DNA from: Pseudomethylobacillus aquaticus
GTDB lineage: Bacteria; Pseudomonadota; Gammaproteobacteria; Burkholderiales; Methylophilaceae
Assembly (NCBI RefSeq): GCF_003730115.1
Contig: NZ_RJVP01000001.1
Location: forward strand, 372,001-436,000
DNA: 64,000 nt
Reading direction: 5' to 3'
Part shown: piece by piece, positions 1 to 6,844 of the stretch
How positions within the stretch are numbered: the stretch's first letter is position 1
Layout of the letters: each line of letters begins with the position of its first letter
Made by a program: the position numbers and the translations under genes
The notes under the pieces: generated by a model
Databases searched by the model: none
What the model saw: only the letters and a program-made list of their open reading frames with translations
What the model was told of the DNA's origin: nothing

Positions 1-1623
1 GCCGATCAGCTATCCGCGATCGAAGCAGTCATCCATGACATGCAGTCCGGCCGCCCCATGGACCGTCTGGTGTGCGGCGATGTGGGCTTTGGCAAGACCG
101 AAGTGGCCCTGCGTGCCGCCTTCGTGGCCGTGATGGGCGGCCGTCAGGTGGCCGTGCTGGTGCCGACCACGCTGCTGGCCGAACAGCATTTCAACAACTT
201 CAGTGACCGCTTCGCTGAATGGCCGATCAAGATCGCCGAGATCTCGCGCTTCCGCAGTGCCAAAGAGCAGACCGAGGCGATCAAGGGCCTGGAACAAGGC
301 AATATCGACATCATCATCGGCACGCACCGCTTGATCCAGAAGGACGTCAAGTTCAAGAATCTGGGGCTGGTGATCCTGGATGAAGAGCACCGTTTCGGCG
401 TGCGTCAGAAAGAGCAGCTGAAAGCCATGCGTGCCGAAGTGGACGTGCTCACGCTGACCGCCACGCCCATCCCGCGCACCCTGTCCATGGCCATGGAAGG
501 CTTGCGCGAGTTTTCGGTGATCAGTACACCGCCGCAAAAACGGCTGGCCATCAAGACGTTCCACACCGACTATTCCGAAGGCATCATCCGCGAAGCGGCC
601 ATGCGTGAGTTCAAGCGTGGCGGCCAGGTGTATTTCCTGCACAACGAGGTGGACACCATCTTCGTGATGAAGGAAAAGCTGGAAAGGATACTGCCGGAAG
701 CGCGCATCGCCATCGCCCATGGCCAGATGCGTGAACGCGAGCTGGAACATGTGATGCGCGACTTCTACCAGCAGCGCTCCAATCTGCTGCTGTGCACCAC
801 CATCATCGAGACCGGCATCGACGTGCCCACGGCCAACACCATCATCATGAACAAGGCCGATATGTTCGGTCTGGCGCAGCTGCATCAGTTGCGTGGCCGC
901 GTGGGCCGCTCCCACCATCAGGCCTATGCTTACCTGCTGACCGACCCGGACCGCAAGATCACGCCACAGGCACAGAAGCGGCTGGATGCCATCCAGCTGC
1001 TGGAAGACCTGGGCGCGGGCTTCCACCTCGCCATGCACGATCTGGAGATCCGTGGCGCAGGCGAGCTACTGGGAGATTCACAATCGGGCGAGATGCAGGA
1101 GATCGGCTTTTCGCTGTATTCCGACATGCTGAGCCACGCCGTGAAGCAACTCAAGGCGGGCAAAGAGCCGGATATCTCCGCGCCTCTGGGGGTCACCACC
1201 GAGATCAATCTGCACACGCCCGCCTTGCTGCCCAATGATTACTGTCCGGATGTGCACGAGCGTCTGGTGCTGTACAAACGCCTGGCCAACTGCGAGGACG
1301 ATGATGCACTGGACGAGTTGCAGGAAGAACTCATCGACCGCTTCGGACTGTTGCCACTGCAGGGCGATGCCTTGCTGGCCTGCCATCGTCTGCGCGTGGC
1401 CGCCAAAGCGCTGGGCATCATCAAGATCGACGCCAGCGATAGCGCGGTGCAACTGCAGTTCAACCCCAAGGCCGATCTGGACCCGAACAAACTCATCGCC
1501 CTGCTGCAACGCGACCGGCGCTGCCGCATGAACGGGCCGGACAAGCTGCGTATCACCGTGCAACTCGCCGGGATCCGTGACCGCAGCGACTTCATCCGCA
1601 CCTTGTTGAAAGCACTGAGTTGA
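1..1623 (+). CDS. mfd: Transcription-repair coupling factor Mfd, C-terminal part (5' truncated by window)
   Basis: The reading frame is open from base 1, so this is the C-terminal 540 residues of a protein that begins outside the window. Mfd is the ATP-dependent translocase that removes RNA polymerase stalled at DNA lesions and recruits UvrA. Visible RecG-like SF2 motifs, numbered from the window start, are Walker A GDVGFGKT (26-33), the Walker B variant DEEH (127-130), TATPIPRT (about 154-161) and the motif VI region RGRVGRS near residue 300. The TRCF C-terminal regulatory domain follows, from about residue 390. RecG was considered, but the DEEHRFGV box plus the long C-terminal domain after the helicase core fits Mfd. 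uvrB lies about 55 kb downstream. Confidence 0.96.
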   Translation, partial: ADQLSAIEAVIHDMQSGRPMDRLVCGDVGFGKTEVALRAAFVAVMGGRQVAVLVPTTLLAEQHFNNFSDRFAEWPIKIAEISRFRSAKEQTEAIKGLEQGNIDIIIGTHRLIQKDVKFKNLGLVILDEEHRFGVRQKEQLKAMRAEVDVLTLTATPIPRTLSMAMEGLREFSVISTPPQKRLAIKTFHTDYSEGIIREAAMREFKRGGQVYFLHNEVDTIFVMKEKLERILPEARIAIAHGQMRERELEHVMRDFYQQRSNLLLCTTIIETGIDVPTANTIIMNKADMFGLAQLHQLRGRVGRSHHQAYAYLLTDPDRKITPQAQKRLDAIQLLEDLGAGFHLAMHDLEIRGAGELLGDSQSGEMQEIGFSLYSDMLSHAVKQLKAGKEPDISAPLGVTTEINLHTPALLPNDYCPDVHERLVLYKRLANCEDDDALDELQEELIDRFGLLPLQGDALLACHRLRVAAKALGIIKIDASDSAVQLQFNPKADLDPNKLIALLQRDRRCRMNGPDKLRITVQLAGIRDRSDFIRTLLKALS

Positions 1624-1840
1624 CCGCCTACTGAGCGCCTGCCCGGACCGGCTTCGCGCCAGTCCGGGCAGAATTACCTCGCTTTTATTGGCTTGGCCCG
1701 TATAATGGCCGTTCCCTGCGTCTACCAATCAACGCAGCGGTCTCATGTTTACCCTGATCATCCGATCACTTATCCGTCTGCCTCGATTGGTGTTGCTGCT
1801 TGGCAAAGGCCGGCTCAAATTCCAAGCGTGGAGTTTTACA

Positions 1841-3415
1841 TTGTCTACTGAAGTTAGCTTTGCCAGCCTTGGGCTGGCCGAACCCCTTTTGCGCGCGCTG
1901 TCTGACGCCGGTTATACCACCCCCACCCCGATACAAGCCAAAGCCATCCCGCTGGTACTCAGCGGTGGTGACCTGCTGGCTGGCGCACAGACCGGCACCG
2001 GCAAGACCGCCGGGTTCACCTTGCCAGTGTTGCACCTGCTGCAGCAGAAACCGGCCCAGAACAAAGCCGGTCAACCACGCTGCCTGATCCTGACCCCGAC
2101 GCGTGAACTCGCCGCACAGGTGGAAGAGTCGGTCAAAACCTATGGCAAATACCTGCCGTTCAAATCCATGGTCATCTTCGGTGGTGTGGGCATCAACCCG
2201 CAGATCGACCGCCTGCGCAAATCACTGGATATCCTGGTGGCCACGCCTGGCCGCCTGCTGGATCACGCGGGCCAGAAGACCATAGACCTGTCTGCCGTGG
2301 AGATCCTGGTACTGGACGAAGCCGACCGCATGCTGGACATGGGCTTCATCCATGACATCAAAAAAGTGCTGGCACTGCTGCCTAAACAGCGTCAGAACCT
2401 GCTGTTCTCTGCCACCTTCTCGGACGAGATCAAGGAACTGGCCGACCGCCTGCTGCACAACCCGGGCTTTGTCGAAGTGGCACGCCGCAACACCGCGTCC
2501 GAACTGGTCGAGCAAAGCGTGCACATGGTGGCCCAGGGTCACAAGCGCGACCTGATGAGCCATCTGGTCAAGAGCAACGACTGGCAACAGGTGCTGGTAT
2601 TCACACGTACCAAGCACGGCGCCAACCGCCTGGCTGAAAAACTGGTCAAGGACGGCATCGAAGCCGCGGCCATCCACGGCAACAAGAGCCAGAGCGCACG
2701 TACCAAAGCGCTGGCCCAGTTCAAGGACGGCTCGGTGCGCGTGCTGGTCGCCACCGACATCGCCGCACGCGGCCTGGACATCGACCAGCTGCCACAAGTG
2801 GTCAACTTCGAGCTGCCTAATGTGCCGGAAGATTATGTGCACCGCATCGGCCGTACCGGTCGTGCCGGCAGTTCCGGCTCCGCCGTTTCACTGGTGGATT
2901 CGGAAGAACTGAAACTGCTCAAGGACATCGAAAAACTGATCAAGCGCGAGATCCCGCGCGTGAAGCTGGAGGGCTTTGTACCTTCGGCCAAACCGGAAGT
3001 GGAAGCACCACGCCCACCGCTGCAGCGCCGCAATCAACCGCGCCAAGGTCAACAAAATCAAGCCCAACAACGTCAGGGCGAACCGCGCCAGGGACAGCGT
3101 CATCCGCTGGAGCGTGGTCAGTCGGAGCGCGTGCATCCAGAACGCACCCAGCCAGCACGCGGCACGCGCCCGCAGCGCGAAGGCCACCCGAATGATGGCA
3201 ACCGTCGCAGCGGACAGCCCGGCAAAGGCCCGAATGCAGCGCAACGTCAGCCCGGCGCTGACAAGGCAAATGGTAACCGTGCATCACAGCCCGCCCAGAC
3301 CAAGACCAGCAGCGTCATGTCGGAAGCCGCACGCCACCAGGCCATGCCACAACCGGCCCTGTTCTCACCTAGCCCGGTGCCACGACACAACCCGAACCGT
3401 AACCGCTCGCGATGA
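1841..3415 (+). CDS. rhlE: RhlE-type DEAD-box ATP-dependent RNA helicase
   Basis: This is an RNA helicase of the RhlE group, associated with ribosome assembly and RNA turnover. Motifs in order, numbered from the chosen start: Q motif TPTPIQ, motif I AQTGTGKT (about 49-56), [16 protein letters not shown] (about 158-161), SAT (about 190) and HRIGRTGR (about 334). A roughly 140-residue low-complexity tail rich in Q, R, N and P follows, likely disordered and RNA-binding. The ORF is open back to an ATG at 1745. I prefer TTG at 1841 because GGAG precedes it by 8 bases and homologues begin just before the Q-motif region; the 32-residue extension looks unrelated. The stop overlaps the next start (ATGA). 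Confidence 0.93.
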   Translation: MSTEVSFASLGLAEPLLRALSDAGYTTPTPIQAKAIPLVLSGGDLLAGAQTGTGKTAGFTLPVLHLLQQKPAQNKAGQPRCLILTPTRELAAQVEESVKTYGKYLPFKSMVIFGGVGINPQIDRLRKSLDILVATPGRLLDHAGQKTIDLSAVEILVLDEADRMLDMGFIHDIKKVLALLPKQRQNLLFSATFSDEIKELADRLLHNPGFVEVARRNTASELVEQSVHMVAQGHKRDLMSHLVKSNDWQQVLVFTRTKHGANRLAEKLVKDGIEAAAIHGNKSQSARTKALAQFKDGSVRVLVATDIAARGLDIDQLPQVVNFELPNVPEDYVHRIGRTGRAGSSGSAVSLVDSEELKLLKDIEKLIKREIPRVKLEGFVPSAKPEVEAPRPPLQRRNQPRQGQQNQAQQRQGEPRQGQRHPLERGQSERVHPERTQPARGTRPQREGHPNDGNRRSGQPGKGPNAAQRQPGADKANGNRASQPAQTKTSSVMSEAARHQAMPQPALFSPSPVPRHNPNRNRSR

Positions 3416-3858
3416 CCATCTGGGTAGATGCTGACGCCTGTCCGGCCGTGATCAAGGAGATCCTGTTTCGCGCCGCCGAGCGTACGCAAACCCCCACGGT
3501 ACTGGTCGCCAACCAGCTGCTGCGGGTGCCACCTTCGCAGTGGATACGTGCGTTTCAGGTACCGTCTGGCTTCGATGTGGCAGACCGGATGATCGTCGAT
3601 GAACTGCAAGCTGGCGATCTGGTGGTCACTGCGGATATCCCGCTGGCCGCACAAGTGATTGCCAAGGGCGCTCATGCGCTCAACCCGCGTGGCGAGCGTT
3701 ACAGCACCACCAATATCCAGGAGCGCTTGGCCATGCGTAACTTCATGGAAGAGTTACGCGGCAGTGGTGTGGAGACCGGTGGGCCAGCCGCGTTCAGCAA
3801 CACTGACCGGCAGGCATTCGCTGCGGAACTGGATCGCTTTCTCGCGCATCATAGCTAA
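3412..3858 (+). CDS. UPF0178 / YaiI-YqxD family protein (DUF188)
   Basis: A 148-residue protein whose N-terminus (IWVDADACP) and later VVTADIPLA and NPRG segments are the hallmark conserved blocks of the UPF0178 (DUF188) family. The family is related to PIN-like nuclease folds by its Asp-rich N-terminal strand, but its biochemical role is not established. Length matches the family norm of about 150. Its ATG overlaps the rhlE stop as ATGA, so the two are probably translationally coupled. Confidence 0.9.
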   Translation: MTIWVDADACPAVIKEILFRAAERTQTPTVLVANQLLRVPPSQWIRAFQVPSGFDVADRMIVDELQAGDLVVTADIPLAAQVIAKGAHALNPRGERYSTTNIQERLAMRNFMEELRGSGVETGGPAAFSNTDRQAFAAELDRFLAHHS

Positions 3859-3890
3859 GCAATCTCACCCGCCTGACATAGAAAGTCGCT

Positions 3891-4493
3891 ATGAAGACCT
3901 TGTTCCTGCGCTATTCCAGCCTGCCGTGCCTAAGCCTGCTGTGTCTGAGCCTGCTACTCGGCGCCTGTACCGGCACGCCCGAAGGCGTCAAAGTGGTTCA
4001 GCGTCTGGACCCCGACCAGTACCTGGGGAGCTGGTACGAGATCGCACGCCTGGACCACAGCTTTGAGCGTGGCCTGGAGAACGTCACCGCCACCTACAGC
4101 CTGCGCGAAGACGGCGGCATCAAAGTGGTGAACCGTGGCTATGACCCGGCTAAGAAAGAATGGCAGGAAGCGGTCGGCAAAGCCTATTTCATCGACGCGC
4201 CCAATGCGGACAAGACACGCACCGGCAAGCTCAAGGTGTCGTTCTTCGGCCCGTTCTACGGGGCGTACAACATCCTGCACCTGGACCAGCCTTACTATAA
4301 TTATGTGATGGTGTGCGGGCCGGACAAGTCGTACTTCTGGATCCTGTCACGCACGCCGCAACTAGCTTACCCGATCAAGGCGCAGCTGATCGCAGAGGCC
4401 AGGGAGATGGGTTTTGATACACAAAAACTGATCTATGTGCCGCAACGTGGTGACCTCAGCGATTACAGCGCTGGCCGCCATGTCCGCCCTTGA
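3891..4493 (+). CDS. blc: Outer-membrane lipocalin (Blc-like lipoprotein)
   Basis: A 200-residue lipoprotein. The N-terminus is a signal peptide (MKTLFLRY then a Leu-rich core) ending in the lipobox LGAC near residue 26, so Cys would be lipidated. The mature part opens with YLGSWYEIAR, the GxW motif of lipocalins, and continues with the conserved TATYS, NRGY and Y-x-VMVCGPDKSYFWILSR strands of bacterial Blc. Blc binds fatty acids and lysophospholipids at the outer membrane and is linked to envelope stress. Asp follows neither of the first two residues after Cys, consistent with outer-membrane sorting. It lies 32 bp after the UPF0178 gene in the same direction. Confidence 0.92.
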   Translation: MKTLFLRYSSLPCLSLLCLSLLLGACTGTPEGVKVVQRLDPDQYLGSWYEIARLDHSFERGLENVTATYSLREDGGIKVVNRGYDPAKKEWQEAVGKAYFIDAPNADKTRTGKLKVSFFGPFYGAYNILHLDQPYYNYVMVCGPDKSYFWILSRTPQLAYPIKAQLIAEAREMGFDTQKLIYVPQRGDLSDYSAGRHVRP

Positions 4494-4574
4494 TTGCATT
4501 TTGGCCTGAGCCTAAGGCTTGAACCCATGGCTTGAGCTTACGACTGCATACCAAGTCTGACCGAATAATCTGCC

Positions 4575-4596
4575 ACCCTGCTCCGCTGAGCAGGGT
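4575..4596 (+). other. 9-bp perfect stem-loop between blc and the SMR exporter
   Basis: ACCCTGCTC at 4575-4583 pairs exactly with GAGCAGGGT at 4588-4596 across a 4-base loop CGCT. It is GC-rich but has no following T-run. It stands 12 bases before the terminator-like hairpin at 4614. It may be a 3'-end structure of the blc transcript or part of a leader for the exporter. The loop is not the ACGR loop of the guanidine-II riboswitch. Confidence 0.45.
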
Positions 4597-4613
4597 TCTG
4601 TTGAACCGCCCTC

Positions 4614-4638
4614 AAATGCACCCTCAAGTGCATTTTTT
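4614..4638 (+). terminator. Probable Rho-independent terminator after blc
   Basis: AAATGCA (4614-4620) pairs with TGCATTT (4629-4635) over an 8-base loop, followed by six T residues. The hairpin arises from a 12-bp imperfect tandem repeat, CCCTCAA(A/G)TGCA, at 4609-4620 and 4621-4632. The stem is AT-rich, so termination may be partial. Confidence 0.55.
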
Positions 4639-4719
4639 ATTTTGTAGATGATGCTTTGCTGTTGCTGAGCTGGCTGTACTGGGCTGGACCTGGCTGGCAC
4701 AGGCACGGAGAAAAAGATC

Positions 4720-5034
4720 ATGTCCTGGTTGTTATTACTGTTAGCTGGTTTGTTCGAAGTGGGCTTCACGACCTGCCTGAAATTATCCGACGGTTTCACC
4801 CGCCTATGGCCAACGCTCGGCTTTGTGGTGTTCGCCGCCATCAGCTTCTGGCTACTGACACGCGCCACGGCCACCATCCCGCTGGGCACGGCGTATGCCG
4901 TGTGGACCGGCATAGGCGCGCTGGGCACGGTGATCGTCGGCATCGTCGCCTTTGGTGATCCCGCCGGCACCCTGCGCATGCTGTTCCTGCTGCTCTTGAT
5001 TGCATCCATCATCGGGCTCAAACTAGTGTCATGA
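4720..5034 (+). CDS. sugE: SMR-family exporter, SugE/Gdx type (guanidinium exporter)
   Basis: A 104-residue four-helix inner-membrane protein of the small multidrug resistance family. The N-terminal helix WLLLLLAGLFEVGFTTCLKLS carries the essential membrane Glu (about residue 13). The GTAYAVWTGIGALGT block in helix 3 is the signature of the SugE/Gdx branch, which exports guanidinium by proton antiport, rather than the EmrE/QacE branch. GGAG lies 9 bases before the ATG. The stop overlaps the start of the next gene (ATGA). I looked for a guanidine riboswitch upstream and saw none of the known motifs. Confidence 0.88.
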   Translation: MSWLLLLLAGLFEVGFTTCLKLSDGFTRLWPTLGFVVFAAISFWLLTRATATIPLGTAYAVWTGIGALGTVIVGIVAFGDPAGTLRMLFLLLLIASIIGLKLVS

Positions 5035-5507
5035 ACGTTGAAACCTGGGAACTGCTGAGTTATGTGGTCACGGTGGTCGGCCTGCCGCTGGCCATCCTGA
5101 CCTTTCTGATGGAGCAGCGCAAGGAACGCGAGAACGAGGAAGAAGAGGTCTATCAACTATTGTCGGACGCCTATACCGACTTCCTCAAACTGATGATGGC
5201 CAACCCGGATCTCAAGCTGCGCTCGCAATGCGAGATCACCGATCTCGACGAAGAGCAGCGTGAACGGGTGCGTGTGCTGTACGAGATCCTCATCTCCCTG
5301 TTCGAACGCGCCTATCTGCTGGCGTATGAACCGGACATGTCGGGCAAACAGCTGCGCCGCTGGCGCTCCTGGGAAGATTACATGCGCGAATGGTGCGAGC
5401 GCGAAGACTTCCGCAAACTGCTGCCCAAACTGTTGCAGGGCGAGGATCCGGATTTTTGTGCGCATATCCTGCTCATCGCCAAAAGCTGTCAGCCGACACG
5501 CACCTGA
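5031..5507 (+). CDS. Conserved hypothetical protein with N-terminal membrane anchor
   Basis: I do not recognise this 158-residue protein. It starts with one predicted transmembrane helix (about residues 8-26, SYVVTVVGLPLAILTFLM), then a highly charged stretch (EQRKERENEEEEVYQ). A soluble mostly helical domain rich in Trp, Arg and Glu follows, including RRWRSWEDYMREWCERED near residue 110. The topology suggests a cytoplasmic domain tethered to the inner membrane. Its ATG overlaps the SMR exporter stop as ATGA, so it is translationally coupled and may act with the exporter, but this is only context. Confidence 0.75.
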   Translation: MNVETWELLSYVVTVVGLPLAILTFLMEQRKERENEEEEVYQLLSDAYTDFLKLMMANPDLKLRSQCEITDLDEEQRERVRVLYEILISLFERAYLLAYEPDMSGKQLRRWRSWEDYMREWCEREDFRKLLPKLLQGEDPDFCAHILLIAKSCQPTRT

Positions 5508-5544
5508 ACACCTGACAGCTCAACAATCCGAACACTTCACGCAC

Positions 5545-5578
5545 AAAAAACGGCGGCCTGGAGACCTAGACCGCCGTT
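5545..5578 (-). terminator. Terminator for the TraB/GumN gene
   Basis: AACGGCGG at 5549-5556 pairs with CCGCCGTT at 5571-5578. Read on the minus strand, the hairpin is followed by a run of six T (the AAAAAA at 5545-5550 on the plus strand). It also separates the convergent plus-strand gene ending at 5507. Confidence 0.75.
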
Positions 5579-5624
5579 CCTTTGTCACTGTGCGCCACCA
5601 TGCGCGGGAATGGTTATTGAACGC

Positions 5625-6491
5625 TTATTTGACTGCCGTCACCTGATACCCCGCCTCACGCAAGCGCTCGACCAGGCCACCCTTGCCACCCAAATGTGAA
5701 GCGCCCACTGCGACGAAGACCGGTACTTCTTCCACCTGACGCGCGATGCGTTCCGCCATGCGCACATTGCGTTCGTCGATGAGTTTGAAACGCATCCTGT
5801 CCCACAATGCTGCTGGCAACATGTCGCCGGTGATCTTTTCGTTGCGCTTCAGTATGTTGTCGATATCGCCGGTCTTGTAGGCCTTGATCAAGGCCTCGAA
5901 ATCACGCTGCTTGTCTTTCTGGCTACGCTTGAGCACGGCACGCAACATGACGATCTGTTCATCCATGCTGAAACTGTCCAGCACGCCGAAATGCTCGTCG
6001 GTATCCTCAAGGCCGAATACACGCTTGCCCTGCTGTTCTGCCTTGGCCATCAGTTTGGCATCCATGGAAAATGGCGTCTGTGGCTTGGGCAGGTCGAAGA
6101 TCACCGCCAGCAGCCAGGGCTTCATGCGCAGCGCCGCCTCTGTGTGCATGGAATGGAAGTCTGCCAGCTCGCGCAGTTTGTCCACTTCGGCATCGTTTAA
6201 AAAACTGCTGACCATCTGATTGTCCTGCAACAGGAAGATGCCGGGGTCACGTGGTGGCAGGGTTTCGATCATGAACGCTTCGCTGCTGGCCAGGGCAGCA
6301 TCCAGCCCCTTGGGAAGCGCATCCAGCCGTTTGTCATCGCTGTGCATGGTGCCAAACAGATAACTGGTCTTGCCATTCGCCGCTTCGACTTTCCACAACA
6401 GGCCAGTGTCTGCGGCCTGCGCCAGGCTGGCGATAAGCAATGCCAGTGCAGGCAATGCACCGTGCAGGCTGATACGGAACAGGGTGTGCAT
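5625..6491 (-). CDS. TraB/GumN (PrgY-like) family protein, exported
   Basis: A 288-residue protein with a Sec signal peptide (hydrophobic core to about residue 26, AQA-AD cleavage). The mature part carries the TraB/GumN signatures: YLFGTMH near residue 45 and, near the C-terminus, FVAVGASHLGGKGGLVERLREAGY. These two blocks hold the conserved GxxH elements thought to bind metal in Tiki/TraB-like proteases. Family members in proteobacteria are periplasmic or lipoprotein-like with uncertain substrates. It is transcribed away from the unknown membrane module that starts at 6779. Confidence 0.88.
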   Translation of the reverse strand: MHTLFRISLHGALPALALLIASLAQAADTGLLWKVEAANGKTSYLFGTMHSDDKRLDALPKGLDAALASSEAFMIETLPPRDPGIFLLQDNQMVSSFLNDAEVDKLRELADFHSMHTEAALRMKPWLLAVIFDLPKPQTPFSMDAKLMAKAEQQGKRVFGLEDTDEHFGVLDSFSMDEQIVMLRAVLKRSQKDKQRDFEALIKAYKTGDIDNILKRNEKITGDMLPAALWDRMRFKLIDERNVRMAERIARQVEEVPVFVAVGASHLGGKGGLVERLREAGYQVTAVK

Positions 6492-6707
6492 AAAGATTCC
6501 TTAGTAAGGGGTAACTGGAGCAATGTGTGAGCCGCGTACCTCGCCAGAATACCAACTAGCGGCCACTGCAGCCAACACGTGCTGATAGATTGCGTGCAAA
6601 TAGACTGACTGGCCATGGCGAAGTTCTGACCGGCACAGGCCGATCCAGGCCGGGCATGCCAGATCGCCAGGCTATTGCGCCTAGCTGACGCCCTCACTTG
6701 TGGTGTA

Positions 6708-6736
6708 TTGACCCCGGAAAGCCTTACTCTTAGCAT
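6708..6736 (+). promoter_or_regulatory. Candidate sigma-70 promoter for the leader ORF and 963-residue gene
   Basis: TTGACC (6708-6713) and TAGCAT (6731-6736) are separated by exactly 17 bases. Transcription would start near 6743, leaving a short leader before the strong ribosome-binding site at about 6766-6772. The rest of the 6492-6707 gap shows no other clear signal. Confidence 0.5.
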
Positions 6737-6778
6737 CGATTGGCCATTCGCTATCGCACCTAAGTAAAGGAGCAGCTT

Positions 6779-6844
6779 ATGCAATCCCCCCTTTCGAGTA
6801 AGCCCGTCATGTCTGGCGAACGCCTACTGGCAGCCGCCATATGA
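6779..6844 (+). CDS. Putative 21-residue leader peptide coupled to the 963-residue gene
   Basis: An AAAGGAG Shine-Dalgarno sits 6 bases before the ATG at 6779, much stronger than anything before the ATG at 6841. The frame runs 21 codons and its TGA overlaps the next ATG as ATGA. The peptide starts MQSPLSSKP and ends LLAAAI. It has no recognisable domain. Its likely role is to deliver ribosomes to the weakly initiated downstream gene by reinitiation. Alternatively the ATG at 6841 is not the true start, but no in-frame extension past 6841 has a comparable site. Confidence 0.5.
   Translation: MQSPLSSKPVMSGERLLAAAI

Noticed and set aside
4494-4719. Guanidine riboswitch before the SugE/Gdx gene
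   Set aside because: Neither hairpin loop is ACGR (guanidine-II) and no guanidine-I or -III core was recognised; the ACGG near 4704 is part of the ribosome-binding region and not in a stem.
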